A DNA stretch of 64,000 nucleotides from Flaccisagitta enflata (lineage: Eukaryota; Chaetognatha; Sagittoidea; Aphragmophora). Positions within the stretch are counted from its first letter, which is position 1. Every line of letters begins with the position of its first letter. The DNA is taken from contig OZ231127.1 in the NCBI GenBank assembly GCA_965153355.1, forward strand, positions 55,986,001-56,050,000, read 5' to 3'. Shown here one piece after another: positions 33,784-46,734 of this stretch. A model generated the notes under the pieces. The model ran no database searches, was not told where the DNA came from, and was given only the letters and a program-made list of their open reading frames with translations. Both the position numbers and the translations under genes were made by a program.

Positions 33784-34368
33784 TTCATTTGTTATAGACA
33801 TATTCATGTAACCATTGTGCACAGGTGCAGCAGTATATTAGTGCACCAAAGCATATGTAATGGACATGTTTATCCATCCACTGGTGCACCAGTGCACCTA
33901 TGGTTGGCGCCATTTCAAAAAAAAAATTAGCTCTTTCTTAATTATGAATATCAAAAACTGTATACTTCTAACCCCAAAACTGCCTAACTTGCTAAAATTG
34001 CCTCAAATCAAATATAGAAATTTTTTTTTTCCCTGCCTTTCAAAAAGTCGAATTATGTAATTTGACTTTTTTCCAATAATGACACGATTACTCCTATTTT
34101 CCACTTTGAAATTAGAGAGAGAGAAACAATGAGAAACAAAAAAAAAATGCATCAAAGAGTTTTTGACAAAGACTCAATCCATGGTATTGCAAAATTAAAT
34201 GAAACAAAAACCTATACGATTATCATTACTTCTTTTACCTCAAAGTAGGGGTCACTGCCCTAGTTTGGACTTATAAGTACATGAGTGAAAGCATATTCTA
34301 TACAAAATTTCAGTGTTTTGCATTGTTAGTTAAGAAAAAGAAAACCTCTTTCATTTCATTTCTACTTT
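33784..34368. other. Unannotated AT-rich stretch
   Basis: GTGCACCAGTGCACC-type motifs occur at 33838-33900. AGTACATGAGTGAAAGCATA at about 34276 has a diverged relative at about 2848. No gene. Confidence 0.4.
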
Positions 34369-35082
34369 TTGGGCAGCGGCCCCAAAGGGGCCGATGACCT
34401 ATGCTTTCACACATAGGGGAAATTTTTCCTTCTTGTTCTCCTCCTCCTTCTCCTCCGTCCACCCCCTTCGAAGCTCATATCCTGGCCTTGGGCCCATGAT
34501 CCTAGTCTAGAGGCCCAAATCCTAGTCTAGAGGCCCAAATTCTAGCCTCAAGGCCCAAACCCCAACCTTGAGGCTCAAATCCCAGTCTAGAGGCCCATAT
34601 TCCAGCCTCAAGGCCCATATCCCAGCCTCGAGGCTCACATCCCAGCCTCGAGGCTCACATCCCAGCCTCGAGGCTCACATCCCAGCCTCGAAGCTCAAAT
34701 CCTAGCCTAAACCCTCAAATCCTAGCCTTGAGGCTCAAATTACAGCCTCATGGCTCAAATCACAGCCAAGATACTCAAATCCCCGCCTCGAGGCAGGTAT
34801 CCCAGCCTAAAGCATCATATCCCAGCCTCAAGCCTCAAATACCAGCCTTGAGGCTCAAATCACAGCCTCAAGGCTCAAATCACAGACTCGAGGCTCAAAT
34901 CACACCCTCATGGCTCAAATCACAGCCTCATGGCTCAAATCACAGCCTTAGAGGCTAAAACTTACTAAGCATAGGTCATCGGCCCCTTCGGGGCCGCTGC
35001 CCCTCTCACCATCACAAATCAGATATACTCACATAGGGGCAACGGGTACCGCTGACCATCTAACGCTTTTGCGACTATTTAT
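34369..35082 (-). mobile_element. GTACC-end minisatellite element, complete
   Basis: TTTGGGCAGCGGCCCCAAAG then GGGCCGATGACCTATGCTTT, ACACATAGGGGAAATTTTTC and a CTCCTCCTTC block come first. A 20-bp array (AAATCCCAGCCTCGAGGCTC) fills 34465-34960. Then ACTTACTAAGCATAGGTCAT then CGGCCCCTTCGGGGCCGCTG, GGGTACCGCTGACCATCTAA and CGCTTTTGCGACTATT. It is the best-preserved minus-strand copy. Confidence 0.88.
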
Positions 35083-35384
35083 CTTCTCCAGTTTTCACCT
35101 TCAATGTTACGTTTGCTTGAATTATGAAAATAAACTTCGTAGAATCTCCATATATTGATATCCAGATGAAATATCCAAATAAGATGGTGAATACGGACCT
35201 TTTTTTGTGGAAATTGTGGACAAATGCACTGTTAGCGAAATCTTTTAGCCCTGTGACTAGGACTAATTCTGCGACTAGGACTAGGGAATCCAAAAAGATG
35301 TCTTTACAGGTTCGTCCATCTCGAATACCACCACTTTTGAGGGCAAACTCACGAACAGACATAAAATACGACATGTTACATAAT
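35083..35384. other. Unannotated stretch
   Basis: Nothing recognised. A CTGTGACTAGGACTAATTCT-like short duplication is present at 35254-35285. Confidence 0.4.
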
Positions 35385-35535
35385 ACATAATACATAATAC
35401 ATAATACATAATACATAATACATAATACATAATACATAATACATAATACATAATACATAATACATAATACATAATACATAATACATAGGTAATACATAAT
35501 ACATGATACATGATATATGATAAATGATACATAAT
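35385..35535 (+). repeat. (CATAATA)n 7-bp satellite
   Basis: About 16 near-perfect heptamers are followed by CATGATA variants. Confidence 0.95.
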
Positions 35536-35990
35536 ACACAATGCTTCATACATAGTACGACATGTAGTACGAGAAAATGCTGTTGACCTCATCTAATCAT
35601 GAATAATTTGCTCGCACCTATTTTGCATTTAAGTATATCTATTTTGTATGACTCCTTTATCTCATGTTTTGAAAAGACTTGCTGGAGAGACATTCTCAGA
35701 TAAACAATGTTTAAACATAGACAAAGAATTGAAAGCATAGTAAGTGTAGATGCTCAAAATTACTAATACTACACACGAAGATACGCGAAAAAAAAAATGG
35801 CTAAAGTGAAAAGAAGTGAAAAGAGAAAATGGAAGGAAAGGATTATCTGCAGCTGTGAGAGGGTTTAATAGTTCCAATCAAAAAAGGCAATAAAATGAGT
35901 AAGGCCTTATGAGGGTTGAACGATTTCGGGCATAAAAAGTCTTTTGTTCTTTCTTTTTCTTTTTTTCTTTTTTTTTTTTTGGTATTCACT
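35536..35990. other. Unannotated stretch
   Basis: Nothing recognised except T-rich sequence at 35940-35982. Confidence 0.4.
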
Positions 35991-36209
35991 TTTTAGTCGC
36001 GTGCTACGCGACTCTACACCCCGCTTTGTCGGTCCGTTGATCCGTTGGTCCGTCAATCCGTCGGTCCGTCCGTCCGTCACACTTTAATCTTTTTGGGTTT
36101 ATTCGGTCTTTTGCCTCACTGCTCCTGCCCAAATGATGAAGTGACCTCAAATATAGCTCCTGCCCACCCGCACGCGACTGGGGTAGCCGTGCATCCGGCC
36201 TTGTTTTTT
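35991..36209 (-). mobile_element. GTCY-hairpin element, long form, complete
   Basis: It starts TTTTAGTCGCGTGCTACGCG then ACTCTACACCCCGCTTTGTC, with the perfect hairpin AGTCGCG-TGCTA-CGCGACT. (GGTC/GTCC)n follows. TTATTCGGTCTTTTGCCTCA then CTGCTCCTGCCCAAATGA and GCTCCTGCCCACCCGCACGC then GACTGGGGTAGCCGTGCATC follow, ending CGGCCTTGTTTTTT. It is a good reference copy. Confidence 0.9.
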
Positions 36210-36372
36210 CTTTCTTTCGTTTTCTCCTAATGGCTTCCCCCACTAGTGTGAATAGAAATTATTCGGAAGAAAGGGATTATTCTTTTTTCGTCGGCGACTT
36301 ACATGAGATTCAATGAGTCAGTTCCTTTTGGCTTTAATCAAACTGATGAAATTATTCAAACGTGCCTAAGAG

Positions 36373-36741
36373 ATACCTACTACGTTGGTTGCTCCGCCTG
36401 ATTTGGCTGAATCATCCCTGTGCGACCTCCTCATAATGTGACACTTCAGATTCTATTTCAAACAAGCTTAAGCGCAACTTTCTGGCTTGACGGGAACTTT
36501 TTTTAGGGTTGATTAGATGTTAACAAAGAAAATAAAAGGCAAATCTTAAGGGGCTCCTTAAGGGGATTTCTTCCCATTAGTTTCTATGTAAACTTTAAAT
36601 GGGCCCTAAAAAAGGTTCCCATCAATCTAGAATGTTGCGCATGGGCTCATTTGAAAGAAAATCATCAGTGTCACACTATGAAGAGGTCGCACAGGGACAT
36701 TTCAGCAAAGTCAGGCGGAGCAACCAACGTAATACCTACTT
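36373..36741. mobile_element. Foldback element H (about 370 bp)
   Basis: ATACCTACTACGTTGGTTGC then TCCGCCTGATTTGGCTGAA is mirrored by TTCAGCAAAGTCAGGCGGAG then CAACCAACGTAATACCTAC. Inner pairing continues through TCCCTGTGCGACCTCCTCAT and ATGAAGAGGTCGCACAGGGA. The arms are about 110 bp. Confidence 0.88.
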
Positions 36742-36960
36742 TATTCTCTCTCTCAGTTTCTTACCTCCTACCTTCTTCTTTAACTTTTTTCCCCTTTATT
36801 CGTTCCATCTTGCTATCTTTATGGCTTTCTGTTTTTTCTTACTTTTTTTTTCTGTTCTTTTTCTGTCTTTAATTCTACCTCTTGGCTATTTCCACTATCT
36901 CGTTTTTGGAAGGAGGTAAAAATGGTCAGTTTCAAAACTGAGAAAATTTTCTTTCTTCCT
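36742..36960. other. Unannotated pyrimidine-rich stretch
   Basis: T/C-rich, leading into a CTTT array. Confidence 0.4.
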
Positions 36961-36992
36961 TTCTGTCTTTCTTTCTTTCTTTCTTTCTGTCA

Positions 36993-37078
<86 letters not shown>
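36961..37078 (+). repeat. (CTTT)n microsatellite
   Basis: About 115 bp with a few CACTCTCT interruptions. Confidence 0.96.
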
Positions 37079-37252
37079 GTTTCATTTTCTTTTTCATGCC
37101 AATTGTGAAGCTTTTCAAAAAGAATTCGCTCAATTTGATATTCTCGACAGACATTAGGATATGAAATGGGATTGGATTAGGTTTCCTAACTCGCCAGCGG
37201 ACAAAGGAGTCATAAATAGATATATTCTCTTGAGTCCAGAGATAAGACATAA

Positions 37253-37319
37253 AATAGTCGCAAAAGCGTTAGATGGTCAGCAGCACCCATGCCCTGTACG
37301 CATGTCAGAGTGCGGGAAT
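37253..37319 (+). mobile_element. GTACC-end element, terminal fragment
   Basis: AAATAGTCGCAAAAGCGTTA then GATGGTCAGCAGCACCCATG then CCCTG. The GGTACC is mutated to GCACCC. It is cut off by foldback I. Confidence 0.7.
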
Positions 37320-37622
37320 CGGCAAAAACTGGCTTTGCCCCGCTATCACCTGTTTCCTTTTCTTAAAATGCTTTTAAATGAGCCGTTACGCGACTTTCAA
37401 ATCAATTGGGAACCATCGTTAGGGTGACCATGAAGTTTCCATAGAAATCTATGGCGGAGGCAAGATTTGCATAAAAAAGATATCGATTCTAATGCTAATT
37501 AAACACAAATTTCAACCACATCCTAACGATGGTTCCCATTTGAATTGAAGGTAGCGCGACGGCTTGTTTGATAGGACTTCTGCAAAGGAAAAAATAATAG
37601 GGGAGGGAAGCCAGTTTTGCCC
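37320..37622. mobile_element. Foldback element I (about 300 bp)
   Basis: GGCAAAAACTGGCTTTGCCC is mirrored by GGAAGCCAGTTTTGCC. ATTGGGAACCATCGTTAGGG is mirrored by CCTAACGATGGTTCCCATTT. ATGAGCCGTTACGCGACTTT pairs with GTAGCGCGACGGCTTGTTT. It lies between two GTACC-type fragments. Confidence 0.82.
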
Positions 37623-37628
37623 GTTTAT

Positions 37629-37860
37629 AGCAGCCTGACAGGCGTAGTGCCCTGTCTAAGTAGGTTGTGATTGAAGTTGAGGGTGGGAGCAGGGCAGCAG
37701 CCCCAAAGGGGCGGATGAACTATGCTTTCACACAAGAAGAAATTTCTCCTTCATACGTCCATTGGCAAAATTTGGGACAATGTGGCAAAATTTGACAATT
37801 TTTGGTAAAATTTGGTAAAATTAGGAAAAATTTGGTCGCTGCCCTAAAAGCGAAAACCCT
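37629..37860 (+). mobile_element. GTACC-end element with a different internal array
   Basis: GTGCCCTGTCTAAGTAGGTT, GGGTGGGAGCAGGGCAGCAG then CCCCAAAGGGGCGGATGAAC and CTATGCTTTCACACAAG form the end. The array is then TTTGG(T/C)AAAATTTGG-like (about 12 bp, 37765-37845), unlike the usual GAGCCTC unit. Confidence 0.55.
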
Positions 37861-38230
37861 GAAAATTGCACATAATTGCTTGGTGATGCATAACAACCAT
37901 CCGATCTACTGTATAGACCACCATCATATAGGGCCATTGCTAAAAACGTAACTATTTCCATAAACACTTTTAGAGGAAATAGCTATGTTTTCATTGATGA
38001 CCCGCTCTGGACACACCCTTTTATGGAGACGTGAGGACTGAGGAGGCACTAAAATGAGACAGTACAAGACCGGAAACTAGGAATGTGAAAGCGATTGACC
38101 GCACCCGTTTTGATGGGTGGGAACCCTGTGAAAGCCACTAGTATTTGACTTACGAAATGGAAGCGGAAGCGTAAGTAGTGGAAGCGGTTGATTCTCGACC
38201 ACTTCCACGTCCCTAACAGAAACAAGGCAA
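37861..38230. other. Unannotated stretch
   Basis: Nothing recognised. Confidence 0.4.
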
Positions 38231-38340
38231 CCTTAACCGCCGCTAAGACTCGCGGAAAATGCGAGAATCGAAAAATGTGACTGACGGATGGACGGACCAA
38301 TGGACGGACCGACAGTTGGCTTACAGAGCGACTGAAAGAG
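38231..38340 (+). mobile_element. GTCY-hairpin element, decayed
   Basis: AAAAATGTGACTGACGGATG then GACGGACCAATGGACGGACC and TTACAGAGCGACTG recall the right half of the family. No clean hairpin or left end. Confidence 0.45.
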
Positions 38341-38569
38341 GAGTGTAACTGCCTTTACTATCAGTAGAGCATAGTACAATTCAATAGCCCTCCACACATA
38401 GCAAAAAGAAGCGAATGGCTCCGTTGAAAGACCCGGTTTCAGTGGTCTGACCCGAGGTCTCTTACCTTCGCCCTTACACGGACTTGGCTGGTTCCAAAAT
38501 CTCCCAAAAGTCTCAACATCGTTTACGACTCGTTACGACCTCAACATCACAGATACTCTCATCAACACG

Positions 38570-38606
38570 GACAACAACAACACAAACGAGAAAAACAGCA
38601 ACGACG

Positions 38607-38638
<32 letters not shown>

Positions 38639-38645
38639 AGAAACA
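38570..38645 (+). repeat. (CAACGA)n-like array
   Basis: ACAACAACACAAACG, then AACGACGACGACAACGACAA repeats. Confidence 0.85.
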
Positions 38646-38647
38646 AT

Positions 38648-38800
38648 AGCAGCACAAAGGCAGTAAGTGGTCAGCGGTACCCGTGCCCTGCTTGAGTAGT
38701 ATGCAAGTTAGGTTGAGGGGGAGCAGGGCAGCGGCCCCGAAGGAGACAAAGTCCTGTAGAACACAAGGGGAATCTGTCCGTCTGTCCATCCGTCCGTCCT
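38648..38800 (+). mobile_element. GTACC-end element, end block
   Basis: GTAAGTGGTCAGCGGTACCC, GAGCAGGGCAGCGGCCCCGA then AGGAGACAAAGTCCTGTAGA then ACACAAGGGGAATCTGTCCG. The GTCCGTC run at 38775-38800 links it in style to GTCY elements. Confidence 0.65.
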
Positions 38801-38867
38801 TCTCTCTGCCTTCCTTCTGTCCAGGATGCCCTGTTATTCAAACTCTCATTGAATAACATGGAGAAAT

Positions 38868-39390
38868 GACAAAAGGCAGTATATGGACAACGGTACCCCT
38901 GTCCTTCTTGAGTAGTTTGTAAGTTGAGGGGGGAGCAGGCCAGGATCTGGGTCGCTGAGGCCAGAATCTGGGTCTCAGAGACAGAATCTGGGTCTCAGAG
39001 ACAGAATCTGGGTCTCAGAGAACAATTTCTTGGTTTCAGAGGCCAGGGTTTGAGTCTCTGTGACCAGGATTTGGGTCTCTGAGGCCAGGATTTAGGTCTT
39101 TGAGGCCAGAATCTGGGTCACAGAGATTAAGATCTAGGTCTCTGAGGCTAGGATTAGGGTTTCAGAAGCCAGAATCTAGGTCTAAGGGGCCAAAAAGATA
39201 GAACTTTCACCAGAATTCAGGTTTTCTAGCCAGATTTGGGCCATTTTGCTTAGATTTGGGCCATTTTGCTTATATTTGGACCGTTCAGTTTGGATTTGGG
39301 CCCCAAAGGACACAAAGCCCTGAGGATGGGGCAGGGGAGGACGGACGTACGTACGGGAGGATGGACAGATTCCCCTGTCTTCTACAGGAA
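38868..39390 (+). mobile_element. GTACC-end element with GGGTCTCTGAGGCCAG array
   Basis: AAAAGGCAGTATATGGACAA then CGGTACCCCTG opens. The array at 38935-39180 has a unit of about 20-24 bp (CAGAATCTGGGTCTCAGAGA), followed by TTTGGGCCATTTTGCTTAGA units. CAGATTCCCCTGTCTTCTAC then AGG closes. Array sequence differs from that of 34369-35082 while the ends match. Confidence 0.65.
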
Positions 39391-39495
39391 AAAACAAAAA
39401 CAAAAACAAAAACAAAAACAAAAACAAAAACAAAAACAAAAACAAAAACAAAAACAAAAACAAAAACAAAAACAAAAACAAAAACGACGACAATG

Positions 39496-39571
<76 letters not shown>

Positions 39572-39712
39572 CGTCAAAAACAACAAAAAAAATGACAACC
39601 GAAACCACAGTCGCAACAAGCAAATGACAATCACAACCACAATCACTACAAGAAAAGCAACATCTAGACAAATGCATATACAAAAATGGAAACGAAATCA
39701 GAAACAACTACA

Positions 39713-39792
<80 letters not shown>

Positions 39793-39793
39793 A
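39391..39793 (+). repeat. (AAAAAC)n, (CAA)n and (GAC)n arrays
   Basis: AAAAAC at 39391-39485, CAA at 39498-39570 and GAC at 39712-39792 lie in series within 400 bp. All ORFs here are artefacts. Confidence 0.97.
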
Positions 39794-39976
39794 GGAACAA
39801 ATGGTAGCAGCCAAGTCGGTCGTAAAAAAAGGGGGGAGAAAAAGCAACGAGGAATGATTTCTGGGCCACAGATACATTACCGCTAGTTTTGTCAACCTGT
39901 TCCAAGATCTGAAAGCCAAGGCTCTCACATTAATCATGCTTCCATTTGATGGTGCCACTACCAAGCATGGGATAAC

Positions 39977-40203
<227 letters not shown>

Positions 40204-40261
40204 CCTAAATCCTCCCTCTCGCTCGCTTTCATTACTCAGACCAAATGCATGCGCTTTCCTT

Positions 40262-40775
40262 TCAGGCAGCGGCCCAAAAGGGATCAAAGAACTCTGCTTT
40301 CACATATGTATTTCCTTCTCCATCCATCCTTCAAAGTTTTCATCTCAAGGCTGAAATCCTAGCCACGACGCATTATTCCCAGCCTCGATGCTCAAATCTT
40401 AGCCTCAAATCAAAATCCTTGCCTTGAGGCTCAAATCCCAGCCTTGGGGCTCAAGTCCCAGCAAATTAACTCAAATTTAAGCCTCAAATTTTGAGTTCCA
40501 GCTTTGAGACTAAAACCCTAGCCTCAAGGTCCAAAGTTCAAGCTTAAATCCTAATCTACAAGATCTTTTTTTGTCTTGAGAGCCTGATCCAAAGCTTCTG
40601 GATTCAATTTCAGCTGCCAGGATCTACAGCACCGAGAATCTATTTTCAGCCCAATGTTTCAAATTTGCAGCAGATCCTTAAGGGCCACTACCTCTTTCAT
40701 CACCATATTATTACAACTGCAAACTTTGAAGCAATAGGCACCATTGACCTTCTGACGCTTTTGCGACTATTCAAG
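40262..40775 (-). mobile_element. GTACC-end minisatellite element, diverged
   Basis: TCAGGCAGCGGCCCAAAAGG, TCTGCTTTCACATATG and TCCATCCATCC come first. A 20-bp array (TCAAATCCCAGCCTTGAGGC) fills 40340-40560. A diverged end AGGGCCACTACCTCTTTCAT, GGCACCATTGACCTTCTGAC and GCTTTTGCGACTATTC closes it. Confidence 0.75.
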
Positions 40776-40935
40776 TTAACCTCTGATTGCCTGCTGTCTA
40801 TTTGTTTGAGAGTCAAGTCTTTTATGAATAATTTCTAGAGGCGTATACACGACTCAATTGCTCGCTATGTCCGTCCGTGAGTCAGTTTCTGTTTTGGCTT
40901 TTACGGTGGTTTTTTGCACAAAACCCTAGCCAAAT
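40776..40935. other. Unannotated; weak hairpin-element trace
   Basis: GAGGCGTATACACGACTCAA then CCGTCCGTGAGTCAG could be a strongly decayed GTCY-hairpin end. Confidence 0.3.
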
Positions 40936-41525
40936 GCGCAGTTGGTAAGCGGCCCTAAAGGGCTGATGTCCTGTAGAACACAGGGATGAACCGTGATGTC
41001 CATCTGTCGTCCGTCTGTCTGTCTGTCCCCCCCCTCCGAGCACTCTATGCCCAAATCCCAGCCTGTTGGCCCAAATCCCAGCCTCAAGACCCAAATCCTA
41101 GCCTATTGAGCCAAATCCCATTATTGAGACCCAAATTCGAACCTATTGGTCCAAATCCAAGCTTACTCCAAGCTTATTCCAGCTAACAGGCTAAAATCTC
41201 AGCCTAAAAGCCCAAATCCAAGCCTGTAAGACAAAATCCCAGCCTTCAGGCTCAAATTTCTGCATCCAGACCCAAAGCCCAGTCTAATGACCCAAATCTC
41301 ACCCAAATGGCTCCAATCCCAAACCATTTCTCAATGGCCGAAATTCAGTCAGCACTCCTGAAAACAGTAACAGACAGACAGATGTAACGGTTCACCCCTG
41401 TGTTCTACAGGGCATTGGCCCTTTTGTGCCACTACCCTGCTTTCACCCCACCACCTTAAAACAACAATACAGCAGGGCAACGGGTACCGCTACATATGTG
41501 ATACTTGGATGACTTGTTTATCACT
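40936..41525 (-). mobile_element. GTACC-end minisatellite element, complete
   Basis: TAAGCGGCCCTAAAGGGCTG then ATGTCCTGTAGAACACAGGG and a TCTGTCTGTC run come first. An array of about 20 bp (GCCCAAATCCCAGCCTGTTG) fills 41045-41330. Then CACCCCTGTGTTCTACAGGG, GGGTACCGCTACATATGTGA and TTGGATGACTTGTTTA close it. Confidence 0.75.
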
Positions 41526-41588
41526 GCCCCTGCCCCCACACACGCGACTTGGGTAGTCTTGAATTCGGCCTTAGTTTTTCTGTCTCTG

Positions 41589-41699
<111 letters not shown>

Positions 41700-41929
41700 T
41701 TGATGATCTCCCACGATGCTTGATTGTGATGGTGTGAGAGTGGTGTGAGAGCTAGAGCAGCACGTACCTTCATTTAAAGCAACGTTTATCATCTCGCTCC
41801 TCTTTTAATCTTATGTTCCATATGCATTGTTTATGTAAGTGGTATATTGATCCATGATTACTCGCTACATTTAGAAAAACGTGAGTAAACTGAATATTAT
41901 TCCGTCTGTCTAACCATCTTTCTGTCCGC

Positions 41930-42335
41930 GTTGATTAGGGCAAGTAAGGGGTGGTGAATGTAAAGATAAGTAATTCTTCTTGATAGGTGGTCAGTCTGGG
42001 CCAGTGTGATGGTGATTAGGGGTGGTAAGGGGTGGTGAATGTTGAGATAAGTAATTCTCCTTGATAGGTGGTCATTCTGGGCCAGTGTGTTGGTGATTAG
42101 GGGTAGTAAGGGGTGGTGAATGTTGAGATAAGTAATTCTCCTTGATAGGTGGTCATTCTGGGCCAGTGTGATGGTTATTAGGGGTGATTAGGGGTGGTGA
42201 ATGTTGCGACAATTCGTCTTGATAGGTGGTCATTCTGGGCCAGTGTAATGGTGATTAGGGGTGGTAAGGGGTGGTGATGTTGAGATAAGTAATTCGTCTT
42301 GATAGATGCCCATTCTGGGCCAGTATGGTCCGTCC
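41930..42335 (+). repeat. 81-bp minisatellite, about five units
   Basis: The unit contains AAGGGGTGGTGAATGTTGAG then ATAAGTAATTCTCCTTGATA then GGTGGTCATTCTGGGCCAGT then GTGATGGTGATTAGGGGTGG. GGGGTGGTGA recurs at about 41947, 42028, 42109, 42190 and 42269. No dispersed relative was seen in the window. Confidence 0.9.
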
Positions 42336-42354
42336 ATCTGTCTATTTCTTTATC

Positions 42355-42765
42355 AGAAACATTCTTTTGGGCCTCCAGGCTCTTATCCCCGCCTTGAGTC
42401 TCAAATCTAAGCCTTGAGGCTCAAATCTCAGATTCAAGGCTCAAATCTTGGCCTCAAGGCTCAAATCCAAGCATTGATGCTCAGATTTCATCCTCAAGGC
42501 TCAAATCCCAGACTCGAGGCTCAGAACCCATCCTTGAGTCTCAAATCCCAGCCTCTATAGACTCAAACGCCAGCCTCCAAGAATCCAAGCCTCCAAGCCT
42601 CCAAGCCTCCAAAAATCCAAGCCGCCATGCTCAAATCCAAGCCAAACATAGATCATCAGCTAGTTTGGGCCGTGCCCCTTTCAGGCTTTCACTACTACAT
42701 CTAAACACACACTGTCTTAGGGATAACGAATACCGCTGACTATCTGACGCCTTTGCAACTATTCC
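42355..42765 (-). mobile_element. GTACC-end minisatellite element, diverged
   Basis: An array (TCAAATCTAAGCCTTGAGGC, about 20 bp) fills 42370-42640. ACATAGATCATCAGCTAGTT then TGGGCCGTGCCCC, GATAACGAATACCGCTGACT and GACGCCTTTGCAACTATTCC close it. GGTACC has become GAATACC. Confidence 0.7.
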
Positions 42766-43185
42766 CAATAAAAAACCTCCAACAAATCGGCGATGTTCTC
42801 TTGAACATGTTTCATAATTAATGCGTTGGTAAGAGTGATATAAAATTTGCCTGTAGCATGTGAAACCATGTAGGTCAAGGCTCATAAAAGCCGCGTGAAC
42901 GCTCTCAAAACCTCGTCGTTTTATGCAACAATAACTCTATCTCCCTTACAAAACGCTGGTACTATCTTTCAGTTGTAGCAAGACTATCTCGGTCGGCCTC
43001 TTTGACTGTTGGACACACGAACTTACTCATAAGTGCACATGTACGTGTGATCTTGTTCCCAGCTATTTCCCAGGCCGTCTCATTCCAATATATTCTGCGG
43101 TCTGCTATTCCTGAATTATACCAATCTCTTTCGGCAAGACCTGCAATTTCCAATAACGAAGTAGAGACAAAGGGGAAAACACGAG

Positions 43186-43186
<1 letters not shown>
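42766..43186. other. Unannotated stretch
   Basis: Nothing recognised. Confidence 0.4.
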
Positions 43187-43849
<663 letters not shown>

Positions 43850-44625
43850 GAGGGGGGGTAACGCGGCGGCCCCAAAGATCCTGTTTGCCCGTTTGTTCGT
43901 TAGTCCATACATACTCCCCTGCCCCATCCTCATGGCTTTGTCTTCTTTTGGGCCTATTTTGACCCAAATCCTGATGGAGCGGCCCAAATCCAAGCATAGT
44001 GTGCCATATATTGGCTAGAAAACCAAAATTTTGGTCTGAAGTCCTTCATTCTGGCCCCTGGGACCTAGACCCTGGCATCTTGGACCTGAATCTTGGCCTC
44101 TGGAACCCAAATTCTGGTCAATGGAGATCATTTTCTGTCCTCTGAGACCCAGATTCTATTCGCTGATACAGAAATACTTGACCCAGATCCTAGCCTTTGA
44201 GATCCACATTCTGTCCTCTAGGACCCAAAATCTGACCTCTTAGACCCGGATCCTAACCTTTGAGATTAAGATCTTGGCCTTAAAGACTCAGATACTGACC
44301 TCCATCAACTAGCTCCTAGTCTCTGAGATCCTGATGCTGGCCTCCAAGGCCAAGCTGAAAGCTTCTCAGGGAAACATTTCAGCCTCAGACCATAACCTCA
44401 GTCTAGGAGAATCAAATATTATTCTTCAAGACCCTGATCCTACTCTTGTTGGCACAGATTCCGGTCTCCAACACCTAGACCTCGGTCTGTCCTGGATAGA
44501 CGGATAGACAGATGGATAGACCAATGGACAGACTCCACCTGTGTTCTTCGAGACTTTTCCTCATTTGGGACCCCTGCCCTGCTCTTTTCAACTCTACTCA
44601 CCTACTACTTAATACGGAAGAAGAC
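43850..44625 (-). mobile_element. GTACC-related element with CTGGACCCAGATTCTG array
   Basis: GCGGCGGCCCCAAAGATCCT and TACATACTCCCCTGCCCCAT open. A degenerate array of about 21 bp (TCTGGCCCCTGGGACCTAGA type) fills 43960-44480. CCACCTGTGTTCTTCGAGAC and ACCCCTGCCCTGCTCTTTTC close. No GGTACC is preserved. Confidence 0.55.
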
Positions 44626-44695
44626 AAATTCTTTTACCCCACTTTCACATCAATATCAGAACAGTTATGAAACTTTCTTTTTGACTTTCATTTTT

Positions 44696-45949
<1,254 letters not shown>

Positions 45950-45950
45950 G

Positions 45951-46527
45951 CGTGGTAATAAGGGTAATAAAGGTAATAAAGGTAATTAAGCTAATTAAGG
46001 TAATGAAGGTAATTAAGGTAATAAGGGAATTAAGGTAATTAAGGTAATTAAGGTAATTAAGCTAATTAAGGTAATTAAGGTAATAAAGATAATGAAGATA
46101 ACTAAGTACCTATATCTTCCTATAATTACCCACATATACCTACAACTACCTGTAAATACCTATAATTACCTGCGATTACATTAAATTACCAAAAATTATC
46201 TATAATCACCTATAATTACCCATTATTTCCTATATTTCCTATAATCACCTCAATTTATGGTACCAGACAACTTTTCTGACTTATAAGATACAAATTACTA
46301 AAATATCTATATTCACCTATAATTACCTAAAATTACCTAGAATTACCTGTAATTACCAAAAATTACCTATAATTACCTTTAATAACCTTCAATAACCTTT
46401 AAAACAATTATAAAGCCTATATTTCAAAAATGTGACGGACCGACCAACAGACCGACCGACCGACCGACCGACCGACCGACCGACCGACCGACATAGCGGC
46501 TTCTACAGTCGCGTTCACGCGACTAAA
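45951..46527 (+). mobile_element. Hairpin-ended element with two opposed arrays and (GACC)n
   Basis: CTTAGTCGCGTGG at the left mirrors CACGCGACTAAAAAG at the right. Inside are GGTAATTAA units (45960-46100), then TAATTACCTA units (46120-46390), effectively reverse complements. Then come GTGACGGACCGACCAACAGA, a 44-bp (GACC)n and TCTACAGTCGCGTTCACGCG. RNA or single-stranded DNA from it would fold extensively. Confidence 0.7.
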
Positions 46528-46529
46528 AA

Positions 46530-46567
46530 GTAATATAATATAATATAATATAATATAATATAATATA
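46530..46567 (+). repeat. (TAATA)n pentanucleotide
   Basis: About seven TAATA units immediately after the hairpin element. Confidence 0.93.
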
Positions 46568-46734
46568 TAGCAACCAACACAGACCCCTAAGGGGTCCAAA
46601 CAAATGGTTGCTATTAGTACAAAAACCTTAAACGTAAGATAGTGTTTGATTTCTTCACGTATTCACAAGTTGACAGATTTTAGTTTGTTCTTAGATCCTA
46701 ATAGTCCCAAAACAATTCCAATAATATGATGTTG

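Noticed and set aside
34465-34960. Regular 20-bp repeats considered as a CRISPR array
   Set aside because: Units are head-to-tail without unique spacers of constant length, in a eukaryotic context, and flanked by element ends.
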